Shown piece by piece: positions 41,755 to 52,048 of a stretch of 64,000 bases of DNA. Below the pieces are notes generated by a model. That model did no database searches, was not told the origin of the DNA, and saw nothing but the letters and a program-made list of their open reading frames with translations. The stretch is from Zoogloea sp041908905 (GTDB taxonomy: Bacteria > Pseudomonadota > Gammaproteobacteria > Burkholderiales > Rhodocyclaceae), in the NCBI RefSeq assembly GCF_041908905.1, contig NZ_JAYREK010000007.1:62001-126000 (forward strand). Direction: 5' to 3'. The stretch's first letter is position 1; the number at the start of each line of letters is the position of its first letter. Position numbers and translations under genes: made by a program.

Positions 41755-42123
41755 ATGAGCAAAACGCCCAGCGGTCGCGTCCCGGCCCAGATTCTCGCCG
41801 ACGACATTCAGGCCTACCACGCCCTCGCCACCATCCAAGGCTACGCGCCCCCCGATCCCAAGCTCTCGCGCGAAGCGGTCGACGCCGCCTTCGCGGAGCT
41901 CTTTGCCGACCAGGCCGCCTTCGTGCGCGCCCAGGTGGCCCTCGACGCCGCCCGTGACAAGCTCGCCACCAGCGAACAGATAGCCCACGGCAAGATGCTC
42001 GGCGTCAAGGATTCGGTCTGCGCCCAGTACGGCGACGACTCCAACGAATACGCTGCGCTGGGAATGAAGAAGAAATCCGAGCGCAAGAAGGGCGGCAGCA
42101 AGCCCAAGCCGCCCGAAGCCTGA
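41755..42123 (+). CDS. Small helical protein of unknown function between the two arrays
   Basis: A 122-aa protein, largely helical and Ala-rich, with a conserved-looking ending ALGMKKKSERKKGG and a basic Pro-rich tail. The segment AHGKMLGVKDSVCAQYGDDSNEYAALG resembles small hypothetical proteins found widely in bacteria. A strong GGAGG site lies six bases upstream, and a good terminator follows about 85 bases downstream, so it is probably expressed alone. No function or link to CRISPR immunity can be shown. Confidence 0.8.
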   Translation: MSKTPSGRVPAQILADDIQAYHALATIQGYAPPDPKLSREAVDAAFAELFADQAAFVRAQVALDAARDKLATSEQIAHGKMLGVKDSVCAQYGDDSNEYAALGMKKKSERKKGGSKPKPPEA

Positions 42124-42164
42124 CGCGGTGCCGGGCGGCTCTCACAAAGCAGAGGCCCCTCGGT

Positions 42165-42188
42165 AGCCGCTCAGTTAGCCGCTCAGTT
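42165..42188. repeat. Tandem duplicate of AGCCGCTCAGTT
   Basis: Two exact 12-base copies in direct contact just after the orphan gene and before its terminator. Half of the unit (CTCAGT) is complementary to ACTGAG at 42193-42198, so a hairpin is possible. Confidence 0.6.
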
Positions 42189-42207
42189 ACCCACTGAGCC
42201 AGCACAC

Positions 42208-42235
42208 AAGGCGCTCCACTCGGGCGCCTTTTTTA
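42208..42235 (+). terminator. Rho-independent terminator after the orphan gene
   Basis: Stem AAGGCGC (42208-42214)/GCGCCTT (42224-42230) followed by a run of T. It separates the orphan gene from the cas2-cas1 module. Confidence 0.85.
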
Positions 42236-42375
42236 GGCCCGGGGTCCGCCATCGACGAGCCCCCTCCTCAAACAGGCGTCATCCGCTTCGCCCCACCGCA
42301 AGCTTGCCATCCCACCCCCTCGCGCGGCGCGGTGGGCATGATGAGGGCACCCACCCCATCCTGCAGGCACCCATC

Positions 42376-42660
42376 ATGCCCTCGCGTGATTTTTACCTTG
42401 CCGCCTACGACATCTCGAGCCCGCGCCGCCTCGCCGCCGCCCTGGCCCTGGTGAGGGGCTACGCCACCGGCGGGCAGAAGTCAGTGCATGAGGTCTTTCT
42501 GACCCGCGCCGAGCGCTTCGAGCTCCTCCATAACATGGCTCTGCTGCTGGACGAGGATGAAGACCGCTTCTTTCTACTGCGCCTCGACCCCAGCGCCCGC
42601 ACCTATGCGCTCGGCGTGGCGGCGCAGCCCGCCGACCCGGATTACTTTTACGTGGGGTAA
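42376..42660 (+). CDS. cas2: Cas2 (first copy)
   Basis: A 94-aa ferredoxin-fold protein. YLAAYDISSPRRL has the Cas2 Asp and Arg-Arg of the beta1-alpha1 edge, GGQKSVHEVFLT is the beta2 strand, and DRFFLLRLD is beta4. Cas2 forms the central dimer of the spacer integration complex. It starts the four-gene adaptation module and lies five bases before cas1. ATG at 42376 is preferred because homology begins there. Confidence 0.92.
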   Translation: MPSRDFYLAAYDISSPRRLAAALALVRGYATGGQKSVHEVFLTRAERFELLHNMALLLDEDEDRFFLLRLDPSARTYALGVAAQPADPDYFYVG

Positions 42661-42665
42661 ACACC

Positions 42666-43649
42666 ATGGCCATGCTGCTGCTCGACCGCGCCGACCTCGA
42701 AGTACGTGTCTCCGAAGGCGCCCTCGTCCTCTACGAAAACGGCACCCGCCGCCAGACGGTGCCCCTGCGCCTCCTCGACCGGTTAGTGATCCAGGGCGCC
42801 CGCACCCGGCTCGACAGCGCCGTGCTGATCAAGCTGGCCGAGGCCGGCGCCGCCACCCTGCTGCTCAGCCCGCGCGCCGGCCGGCAGGTGGCGATCGTGC
42901 TCGGCCCCGCCCACAACGACGCGGCGGTCCGCCTGGCGCAGGGCCGGCGAGTGACAGACCCGGATTTTTGCGACGCGTGGGCGCGCCAGCTGGTGGTGGC
43001 CAAGCTGCGCCGCCAGCATCGCCTGCTGTTGGCCGCCGAGGCCCGCCGCCCGGACACGCGCAAAGCCCTGTTCGACGCCCGCGGCGGCATTGCCGAGGCG
43101 CTGGCCCAGGCGCAGGTGGAAGGCACCGCCAGCCCCCGCCTGCGCGGGCTCGAAGGGAGCGCCGCCCGCGCCTACTTCCACGGCTACACGGCCCTGTTCG
43201 CCCCCGAGCTCGGCTTTGCCGGGCGCAACCGCCGCCCGCCCCGCGACCCCGTCAATGCCTGCCTGTCGCTGGCCTACACCCTGCTGCACTTCGAGGCGGT
43301 GCGGATGGCTCACGCCGCCGGGCTCGACCCGCTGCTGGGCTTCTACCATCGCCCGGCCTTCGGCCGCGAGTCGCTGGCCTGCGACCTCATCGAGCCCCTG
43401 CGCCCCGCCATCGATGAATGGGTCTGGCAGCAGTTCAGCCCGGGCCCACTGCGCCCCGAGCACTTCAGCGCCGACAAGGGGGCCTGCCTGCTGGGCAAGA
43501 CGGGGCGCAGCCACTTCTACGCCGGCTGGGAAAGGTTCGCCCCCTTGCCCCGCCGCTGGCTGCGGCAAGGTTGCGCCCGGCTTGCTCGCCAGCTGCGCGC
43601 CGAGGGCGAGCCCTGGCTCGAACAACCCGACGACGACGAGGCGTTCTGA
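42666..43649 (+). CDS. cas1: Cas1 integrase (catalytic residues intact)
   Basis: A 327-aa Cas1. The N-terminal beta domain (LLLDRADLEVRVSEGALVLY) is followed by the helical catalytic domain. The metal ligands are visible as Glu163 in RGLEGSAARAYF, His228 in LLGFYHRPAFG and Asp240 in ACDLIEPLRP. It should integrate new spacers at the leader end. The next gene starts two bases after its stop. Confidence 0.95.
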   Translation: MAMLLLDRADLEVRVSEGALVLYENGTRRQTVPLRLLDRLVIQGARTRLDSAVLIKLAEAGAATLLLSPRAGRQVAIVLGPAHNDAAVRLAQGRRVTDPDFCDAWARQLVVAKLRRQHRLLLAAEARRPDTRKALFDARGGIAEALAQAQVEGTASPRLRGLEGSAARAYFHGYTALFAPELGFAGRNRRPPRDPVNACLSLAYTLLHFEAVRMAHAAGLDPLLGFYHRPAFGRESLACDLIEPLRPAIDEWVWQQFSPGPLRPEHFSADKGACLLGKTGRSHFYAGWERFAPLPRRWLRQGCARLARQLRAEGEPWLEQPDDDEAF

Positions 43650-43651
43650 CC

Positions 43652-44452
43652 ATGACCACGCTCACCCGCCATCTCAAGGCCCCGGCCGACCAGCCCCCAC
43701 GCAAGCCCTTGTACCTGATGGGCACAGCGGCCGCACGGATGGATGCCGGCGCGGACCACCTGATCCTGCACAAGGGCGCGGGCAGCCTGATGCGTTTTCC
43801 GCTGGCGCGGGTATGCCGCGTCATCTGCACCCGCCACCTCACCTGGAGCGGCGCGGCGCTGGCGCTGTGCCTTGGCCGCGGCGTGCCGATCACCTGGGTG
43901 GACAGCCATGGCCACGCGCTGGGCACCACCCAGAGCCACTACGACCAACCGCTGCCGTTTGCGACACTGATCGAGACCTACCTGGAGCTGCCCGACTGGC
44001 CCCGGCGCTTTGCCGACTGGCGGGCGCACCGCCGGCTGGAGACGCTCGTCACCTGCGCCCGGCGCGCGGCCGAAGGCGGCCATGGGCTGGACGCGGCCGG
44101 TTTCCAGGAGCTGAAGCGCAGCTATGTTTACAACGGCGAACATCCCCTGGCCTTCGCTGCGGGCGGCGAAGGCTGGTGCCACGCGCTGGCCCTCGACCAT
44201 CTGCACCGCGAGGGGCTGCAGGCGTGCTACTGGGGCTTCAACGCCAGCCGCCTGGAGCTGGCGGCCGAACTGGCCGCCCTGCTGTGGGCGGAACTCAACC
44301 TGGACTGCGGCACCCTCCCCGCCGCCGCCGACCAGGGCAGCGTGCTGGCGCGCCTGTTCGAGGGCTGGGCCCACCAGCGGGAGGGCCGCCTGCTGCAGCA
44401 TCTGGGCGACCTCAAGCGCCATCTCGCCCGGGAGATCGAAGCATGGCTATAA
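43652..44452 (+). CDS. Degenerate Cas1-like protein lacking the catalytic residues
   Basis: A 266-aa Cas1 relative. The N-terminal beta domain is recognisable (LYLMGTAAARMDAGADHLIL; GAALALCLGRGVPITWVDSHG). In the helical half, the stretch aligned to the Cas1 His and Asp (GFYHRP..ACDLIEP) reads ACYWGFNASRLELAAELAALL, so the His and probably the Asp are lost. No EGSAA-type Glu motif is seen. It is about 60 residues shorter than the cas1 next door. It is intact and translationally coupled on both sides, so it is likely a functional non-catalytic partner rather than a pseudogene (inference). Confidence 0.8.
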   Translation: MTTLTRHLKAPADQPPRKPLYLMGTAAARMDAGADHLILHKGAGSLMRFPLARVCRVICTRHLTWSGAALALCLGRGVPITWVDSHGHALGTTQSHYDQPLPFATLIETYLELPDWPRRFADWRAHRRLETLVTCARRAAEGGHGLDAAGFQELKRSYVYNGEHPLAFAAGGEGWCHALALDHLHREGLQACYWGFNASRLELAAELAALLWAELNLDCGTLPAAADQGSVLARLFEGWAHQREGRLLQHLGDLKRHLAREIEAWL

Positions 44453-44781
44453 ACGCCCCTCGGGGCTGGTTGATCACTTACGACATCACCGACCCCAAAC
44501 GCTTGGTGCGCCTGCACCGTTTTCTCGTCCGGCGAGCCACGCCGGTTCAATACTCGGTGTTCCACTTCGAGGGCAGCGCGGCGCTGATGGGGCGCCTGAT
44601 GGCCGACATCGAGGAGCTGATCGACCCCGACCACGACGATGTGCGCGGCTACCAGCTACCCGAGCACCTTGGCCTCGACACCCTGGGCCGCGGCGGCTCG
44701 CCCGGCGACGTGCTCCTTCTCTCCCCCGCCTCGCCCGGCCTGCAGCAACTGCTCCAGGCAGCCGGGCGCAAGCGCGCATGA
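44443..44781 (+). CDS. cas2: Cas2 (second copy)
   Basis: A 112-aa Cas2-family protein. GWLITYDITDPKRLVRLHRFLV and TPVQYSVFHFEGSA carry the YDI-D-KR and Q-SVF motifs. It has only low similarity to the first cas2, so it is not a recent duplicate. Its ATG lies inside the end of the Cas1-like gene (10-base overlap), suggesting stable co-production. It ends 17 bases before the presumed promoter of array 2. Confidence 0.9.
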   Translation: MAINAPRGWLITYDITDPKRLVRLHRFLVRRATPVQYSVFHFEGSAALMGRLMADIEELIDPDHDDVRGYQLPEHLGLDTLGRGGSPGDVLLLSPASPGLQQLLQAAGRKRA

Positions 44782-44797
44782 ACCACGCGCCGCCACC

Positions 44798-44921
44798 GTG
44801 CTACGATGCCCCCCACGACACGCTCGGAAACCCGCCGTGACAATCCGCTCCCGCAACCACTCCCACCCCTGGGAACCCCCTCTGCAGACAGCTGATTTTG
44901 CGGCGTTTTTTCAAGCGAGCA
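44798..44921 (+). promoter_or_regulatory. Leader of CRISPR array 2
   Basis: 124 bases from GTGCTACGAT (44798) to the first repeat at 44922. It shares an extended -10-like motif, GACAATCCGCTCCC (44839), CTCTGCAG (44880) and terminal GAGCA with the array 1 leader at matching positions. The shared blocks probably guide Cas1-Cas2 integration. Confidence 0.7.
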
Positions 44922-46985
44922 GTCCGGACTGATGCCCTGATTTGAAAGGGATTAAGACGTGAAAGGACAAGCTAGCTATTTTTTAAAGAACGGGTCCGGA
45001 CTGATGCCCTGATTTGAAAGGGATTAAGACAAGTAGTCCGCCACGAAATTAACAAGCTCATCAAGTCCGGACTGATGCCCTGATTTGAAAGGGATTAAGA
45101 CATGAGTGGGCGCAATCGAACAGGCGCGCCCAGGAGGGTCCGGACTGATGCCCTGATTTGAAAGGGATTAAGACTCAGCCGCGGCGTTGTCCATGACGCG
45201 CGCGGCTAGGTCCGGACTGATGCCCTGATTTGAAAGGGATTAAGACAGGCCTTCGCGGCCTCAGCCGCGATCCGGCGGGCGTCCGGACTGATGCCCTGAT
45301 TTGAAAGGGATTAAGACAAGTCCTTGACCTTCTCCTGAGCCTTGCTGGCGGTCCGGACTGATGCCCTGATTTGAAAGGGATTAAGACGTGCTCAAAAAGC
45401 ACGGCAGCGGTTAAGCGGGAGTCCGGACTGATGCCCTGATTTGAAAGGGATTAAGACCTTCGGCATAGCAGTTGTCGCAGCCCGGGCCGACGTCCGGACT
45501 GATGCCCTGATTTGAAAGGGATTAAGACTCGACCGCATCCGCCGGCTTGATCTGGTGGCCTGTCCGGACTGATGCCCTGATTTGAAAGGGATTAAGACTG
45601 CCAGCAGCGCGGAGATGATGAGGTTCTTCGTCCGGACTGATGCCCTGATTTGAAAGGGATTAAGACGGATTCGGTGGCCCGCGACATCAAAGACTTGGCG
45701 AGGTCCGGACTGATGCCCTGATTTGAAAGGGATTAAGACCGGTCGCGACGGGCAGGGTTTCGGCTTCTGGGCGGGTCCGGACTGATGCCCTGATTTGAAA
45801 GGGATTAAGACCCCCGAGGATGGCGACACCCACGGCGTAAGCCGTGTCCGGACTGATGCCCTGATTTGAAAGGGATTAAGACCCTTGTCGCCGGCAAGCT
45901 TCGTCAGTCTTTCGTCCGGACTGATGCCCTGATTTGAAAGGGATTAAGACTATTCCAACCCGATAAACATCGCCAGCACAATCGTCCGGACTGATGCCCT
46001 GATTTGAAAGGGATTAAGACTCCAGGGTGTTCGCTGGGTTGTTCTTCCACAGCAGTCCGGACTGATGCCCTGATTTGAAAGGGATTAAGACGCCGCTTGC
46101 GCGGCGGTGATTGCATTGCAGCTCGTCCGGACTGATGCCCTGATTTGAAAGGGATTAAGACTGTACGCCTCTGCGTAATCGTCGGCGTCGAACAGTCCGG
46201 ACTGATGCCCTGATTTGAAAGGGATTAAGACTCGTCGGCGTCGAACAGCCGCCCCTCTTCGATGGTCCGGACTGATGCCCTGATTTGAAAGGGATTAAGA
46301 CAAGGCATCTCCGGCACGACAACTGTTTGGGCGTGTCCGGACTGATGCCCTGATTTGAAAGGGATTAAGACACGAGCGCGGCGTGAAGTTTGTCGAAGGT
46401 TTTGTCCGGACTGATGCCCTGATTTGAAAGGGATTAAGACCCAGGCTCCCAGGCAGGCGTGGAACAGGCCGGCAGTCCGGACTGATGCCCTGATTTGAAA
46501 GGGATTAAGACCCACCGCGCCGGATGCGCTTCGGCGCCGGATTTCGTCCGGACTGATGCCCTGATTTGAAAGGGATTAAGACTGCCCTTTTTGTAGCCGA
46601 CCACCACGCCGTGAAGTCCGGACTGATGCCCTGATTTGAAAGGGATTAAGACGTTATGGGCGTCGAGGTCGATCAGCGGAACGGTCCGGACTGATGCCCT
46701 GATTTGAAAGGGATTAAGACGCCCGCTGCTCCCTCCCCTTACAGGCTGCGCGGGGTCCGGACTGATGCCCTGATTTGAAAGGGATTAAGACAGCCGTGGC
46801 CGAAGAAGGCGATCACCGCGGCCTCGTCCGGACTGATGCCCTGATTTGAAAGGGATTAAGACTTCCCCGGTGACCGCAATATCGACAGGCCAGCTGAGGT
46901 CCGGACTGATGCCCTGATTTGAAAGGGATTAAGACGCAGCGCCGAAAATCATCAAGATGCCGGTGATCGTCCGGATTAATGCCCT
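44922..46985 (+). CRISPR. CRISPR array 2: 29 complete 37-nt repeats plus a truncated last copy
   Basis: The repeat starts GTCCGGACTGATGCCC and ends GAAAGGGATTAAGAC, differing from array 1 only at a few central positions. Repeats run from 44922 to 46935, with 29 spacers of about 31-36 nt. The final copy at 46969-46985 is truncated and mutated (GTCCGGATTAATGCCCT), marking the trailer end. The spacers at 46162 and 46232 share a 16-base overlap. Leader to the left, transcription on the + strand. Confidence 0.98.
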
Positions 46986-47152
46986 CGCCGGTCGAGCGGC
47001 GTCTGGTTCCGGCTTTCAGCGGCAGCCGCCCCCCCACGCCCAGGGCTCCCGCAGTTACGCGAACGACATCACGCTCTGACTGTCCTGTAGCCACCTCAGC
47101 TTCGCAACTCGTTGTTTTGTTGAGACGTGCTAACTGAGCCTCAGCGAAGAAA

Positions 47153-48130
47153 TCAATGCAGGGTGCGTAGCTGCGGGAGCCCTGCCCCCACGCCCCGCCG
47201 CCGGATGCCCTCCAGCGTGGCAAGGCCGAGGGCGGCGAGATGCAGGGCGGCCGGCTCGGGGATTTCGTTGGTCACGATGTGAATGTTGGCTCCGTCGTAG
47301 CCCGGCGACTCGCAGTTTGCCGGGTTGGCCTGGCATGCGGCGCCGAAGGGGCCGTAGATGTCGTTGTCGGCGGCGTAGCGGCCGATGTCCCGGCTCATCC
47401 GGTAGCCTGCCTCGATGCCGCTGGCCCAGGCGTCGGCCCAGCCATAGCCCAGCGAAGGCTCGCAGCCCGAGGCCGCCCAGGCGGCAAAGCGGTTGGGGTT
47501 GGCGGCAAGATCGAGGTCATCCACCATCCCACCCGAATAGCACTGGGCAAAGGCGTAGATCTCGGCCTTCACGTCAAAGGGCTCCACCCACAAAGCCAGC
47601 TGGTCGTCCTCGATGTTGCCGCCCCAGCCGACCAGCTTCACGTCGTTGGGGTCGGTGCGGTTCGGGTCGATGGCGCCGTGATCGAAGGACCAGAAATAAA
47701 AGGAGTCATCGGTGGTCATGGCCGTGTCGAGAAAACCCAGGACATCGTGCAGCTTGCCCGGCGTGCCCATCAGCACGCTCGTATTGGCCGCCACCACCGT
47801 CGACCAGTCGGAGTCCTTGTGGGCGTTGCAGCTCCAGGTGCCGTCGGGGTTCTGGGCGTAGCCGATGCACTGGTCCTGCCCGGTGTAGGTGCCGTCGGCG
47901 AACAGCACATAGATGTTGGTCGGATTGAACCCCAGGGTGCCGGTCAGGATGTTCCACATCCGCAGGGTCTGGTCGTAATAGCGGGAGGCGTTGTTGTCCG
48001 CGTCCCAGCCACCGCTGAACAGCACCGCATAATCCACGTGGGCCGCCGCCACCCCCGGCACCACGGCCATCGCCACCGCCGCCGCGCTGCGCGACAGGCG
48101 CTGCTTCCACTCGAGAAACGTCGTACGCAT
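47153..48130 (-). CDS. PEP-CTERM protein with C13 (legumain/caspase-like) peptidase features
   Basis: A 325-aa exported protein. The signal peptide ends near GVAAAH. The body reads YAVLFSGGWDADNNASRYYDQ, then FWSFDHGA near residue 150 and AQCYSGGMVDDL near residue 190, which fits the His-Gly and Cys of clan CD peptidases. Near the C-terminus EIPEPAALHLAALGLATLEG then RRRG is a PEP-CTERM sorting tag (processed by exosortase), with an extra tail. ATG at 48130 follows GGGGAG. It ends 168 bases from the array 2 trailer. Proteolytic activity is inferred from the dyad only. Confidence 0.75.
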   Translation of the reverse strand: MRTTFLEWKQRLSRSAAAVAMAVVPGVAAAHVDYAVLFSGGWDADNNASRYYDQTLRMWNILTGTLGFNPTNIYVLFADGTYTGQDQCIGYAQNPDGTWSCNAHKDSDWSTVVAANTSVLMGTPGKLHDVLGFLDTAMTTDDSFYFWSFDHGAIDPNRTDPNDVKLVGWGGNIEDDQLALWVEPFDVKAEIYAFAQCYSGGMVDDLDLAANPNRFAAWAASGCEPSLGYGWADAWASGIEAGYRMSRDIGRYAADNDIYGPFGAACQANPANCESPGYDGANIHIVTNEIPEPAALHLAALGLATLEGIRRRGVGAGLPQLRTLH

Positions 48131-48518
48131 GATCTCCCCTCCCGAAAACGGTCGGCTGGCGCGGTAGCGCATCCCATGCCTCCGCCAGCATTCCGCACCG
48201 ACCCCTGCGGACCACCGACGACTCTCCAAGGGCGGCCGTCCAGCCAGCGCATCCGGTTGCCGCTGGGCGTGGCAGGCGAGATGGTTTTTTGTGTTGATCG
48301 CCGTGAAATAAAGCACGCTTTGTTCCATCGGCCCGGGGTTTCACGCCAGACCCTTGATTCGGCGCCGGTTTTATTGCCCGACCGGCCATCCGGACACGCC
48401 GGCCCGCCCTTCGCCACGGCGGGCATGTAAGATTTTCCGACACCCGCGCAGACCTTGGAGGCTGTTGTGGGCCCCGCTTCGCCGCCCCGCGAGCCTGCTC
48501 CGGGGCAGGGAGAGCCTC
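48131..48518. other. 388-base stretch without a recognised gene
   Basis: It contains the promoter of the PEP-CTERM gene on the minus strand (AT-richer TTTATTTCACGGCGATCAAC around 48284-48312) and a GC hairpin GCCCGCC/GGCGGGC near 48402-48424. No conserved reading frame was seen on either strand. Confidence 0.4.
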
Positions 48519-49718
48519 CTACGCAAAATACCCCGCATCAAAGGCCGCCGAGTACGCCTGCCAGTCGGCCAGCACCATTGCGGCGGCGGAGTCGGCTTGC
48601 TCGATGAGCGGCCCCTGCCAGTCGCGACGCTGCCCGAAATCCACGAAGGCGTCGGCGATCGCCGAGCCCTGGCGCCCGGCGCTGCGCAGGTGGGCCCAGG
48701 CGACCACCTGGCCCATGGTGCCGAGCACTTCCTCGAGGCGGCGCAGCTTGCCGTTCCAGGCGTCCAGCGCCACCCGGTCCTCGCTGGGCTGCAGGCCGCG
48801 CAGGATGCAGGGCTTGCCCTTCAGTTCAACCGCCTGCAGGAAGGCCATGGGGATCGCCTGGAGGCGCTTCTGCAGCGTGACCACGCGGCTCGCCTCGTCG
48901 GGCCAGGGCGGCTGGGGCGCGGCACCCCAGGGGGCCAGGGACGAGGGCAGCGCCTCCTTGAGGTCCAGCAGGTAGTTGCCATCGGGCGAGCCCTTGCCTT
49001 CGACCAGCACGATGTAGCGCTCGACCCCCAGGCTGCCGGTACCGGCGATGCGCCGGGCAACGTCGAGGGGCCTGTAGAAACCGGGGTCGGGCCGGGTACT
49101 GGCGAAGCGGGTGATGAAGGCTTCGACGTCGGCGCGCCGGGCGTCGTCGACGGGCAGCGCCTTCTTGCCATCGCTGCGGATGCGGCGGTGCTTGCCCTTG
49201 AGCTCGGTGCGGGTATCGAGGAAGGCCGGGCGCTTGCGCTCGCCGAGCCCGGCGAGGATGTCCCTGACCAACCCGACCGCCGTCTCCCGCTCGACCCAGC
49301 GGGCCTTGCCTTCGGCGAGGGCGGCGGCGTAGGCGTCGATGAAGACGCGGCCCAGCAGGCCAGCCTCCGGCGGGGTGACCCCCAGGCTGCGGGCGCCCAA
49401 CTGCACGCTGGCCAGGAAGCGCACGAGGTCCAGGGTGCAGGGGGCGAGGATGGCTTCGTCGAAGTCGTTGATGTCGAAATAGGCGAGGCGGTTGTCGCCC
49501 TTGAAGCTGCCGAAGTTTTCGAGGTGGAGGTCGCCGCACAGCCAGGCCAGGGGCGCGGCGGTGAACAACGGCTCCCGGGGCAGGCGGGCGTAGAACAGGT
49601 GGCAGCTGCCGCGCAGGAAGATGAAGGGGTCGGCACGCATCTTGCCGAGCTTGAGGGCGAGCCGCTCCGGATCACGGCCAGCGTTGAAGTGCTTGATCTG
49701 CTGGGCGGCGTCGTTCAT
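48519..49718 (-). CDS. DUF2252 family protein
   Basis: A 399-aa protein of the kinase-like DUF2252 family. MRADPFIFLRGSCHLFY, WLCGDLHLENFGSF and FDINDFDEAILAP are the conserved blocks (HLENFG-x-F-DxNDFDE, similar to aminoglycoside phosphotransferase-type catalytic and metal loops). The enzymatic activity of the family is not established. ATG at 49718 starts the homology (MNDAAQQIKHFNAGRDPERL). Confidence 0.85.
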   Translation of the reverse strand: MNDAAQQIKHFNAGRDPERLALKLGKMRADPFIFLRGSCHLFYARLPREPLFTAAPLAWLCGDLHLENFGSFKGDNRLAYFDINDFDEAILAPCTLDLVRFLASVQLGARSLGVTPPEAGLLGRVFIDAYAAALAEGKARWVERETAVGLVRDILAGLGERKRPAFLDTRTELKGKHRRIRSDGKKALPVDDARRADVEAFITRFASTRPDPGFYRPLDVARRIAGTGSLGVERYIVLVEGKGSPDGNYLLDLKEALPSSLAPWGAAPQPPWPDEASRVVTLQKRLQAIPMAFLQAVELKGKPCILRGLQPSEDRVALDAWNGKLRRLEEVLGTMGQVVAWAHLRSAGRQGSAIADAFVDFGQRRDWQGPLIEQADSAAAMVLADWQAYSAAFDAGYFA

Positions 49719-49914
49719 CGCTGCGGTCTCCTGGAGGGCGGGGGTTGAGGGGCATGCCGCCATGATTATCCCCGCAACCGGTGGCGGCAAGGTGACGAGG
49801 GCCGCCCCTCCGGGGCGATCGGGCCAGGGTGTCGATCGACCATCACATGGGGCACATCCCGTTGTCACATAGCCTGCTTAGTGTCCGGGGCTTTCCAACT
49901 CCTGCCCCGCTGCC

Positions 49915-51960
<2,046 letters not shown>

Positions 51961-52048
51961 ACCTCACCGCGCCACGGCGCCGCGGGCAGCGCCCGGCGCC
52001 CCCTGTACGCCCCCCGATGGCCGCTTCCGCCGGCCATTGGGGGCACTC

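Noticed and set aside
43652..44452. Cas1-like gene as a simple pseudogene
   Set aside because: The frame is intact, starts two bases after cas1 and overlaps the second cas2, which argues for maintained translation.
45175..46515. Open frames with repeated NPFQIRASVRT and LIPFKSGHQSG peptides
   Set aside because: Translations of array 2 repeats.
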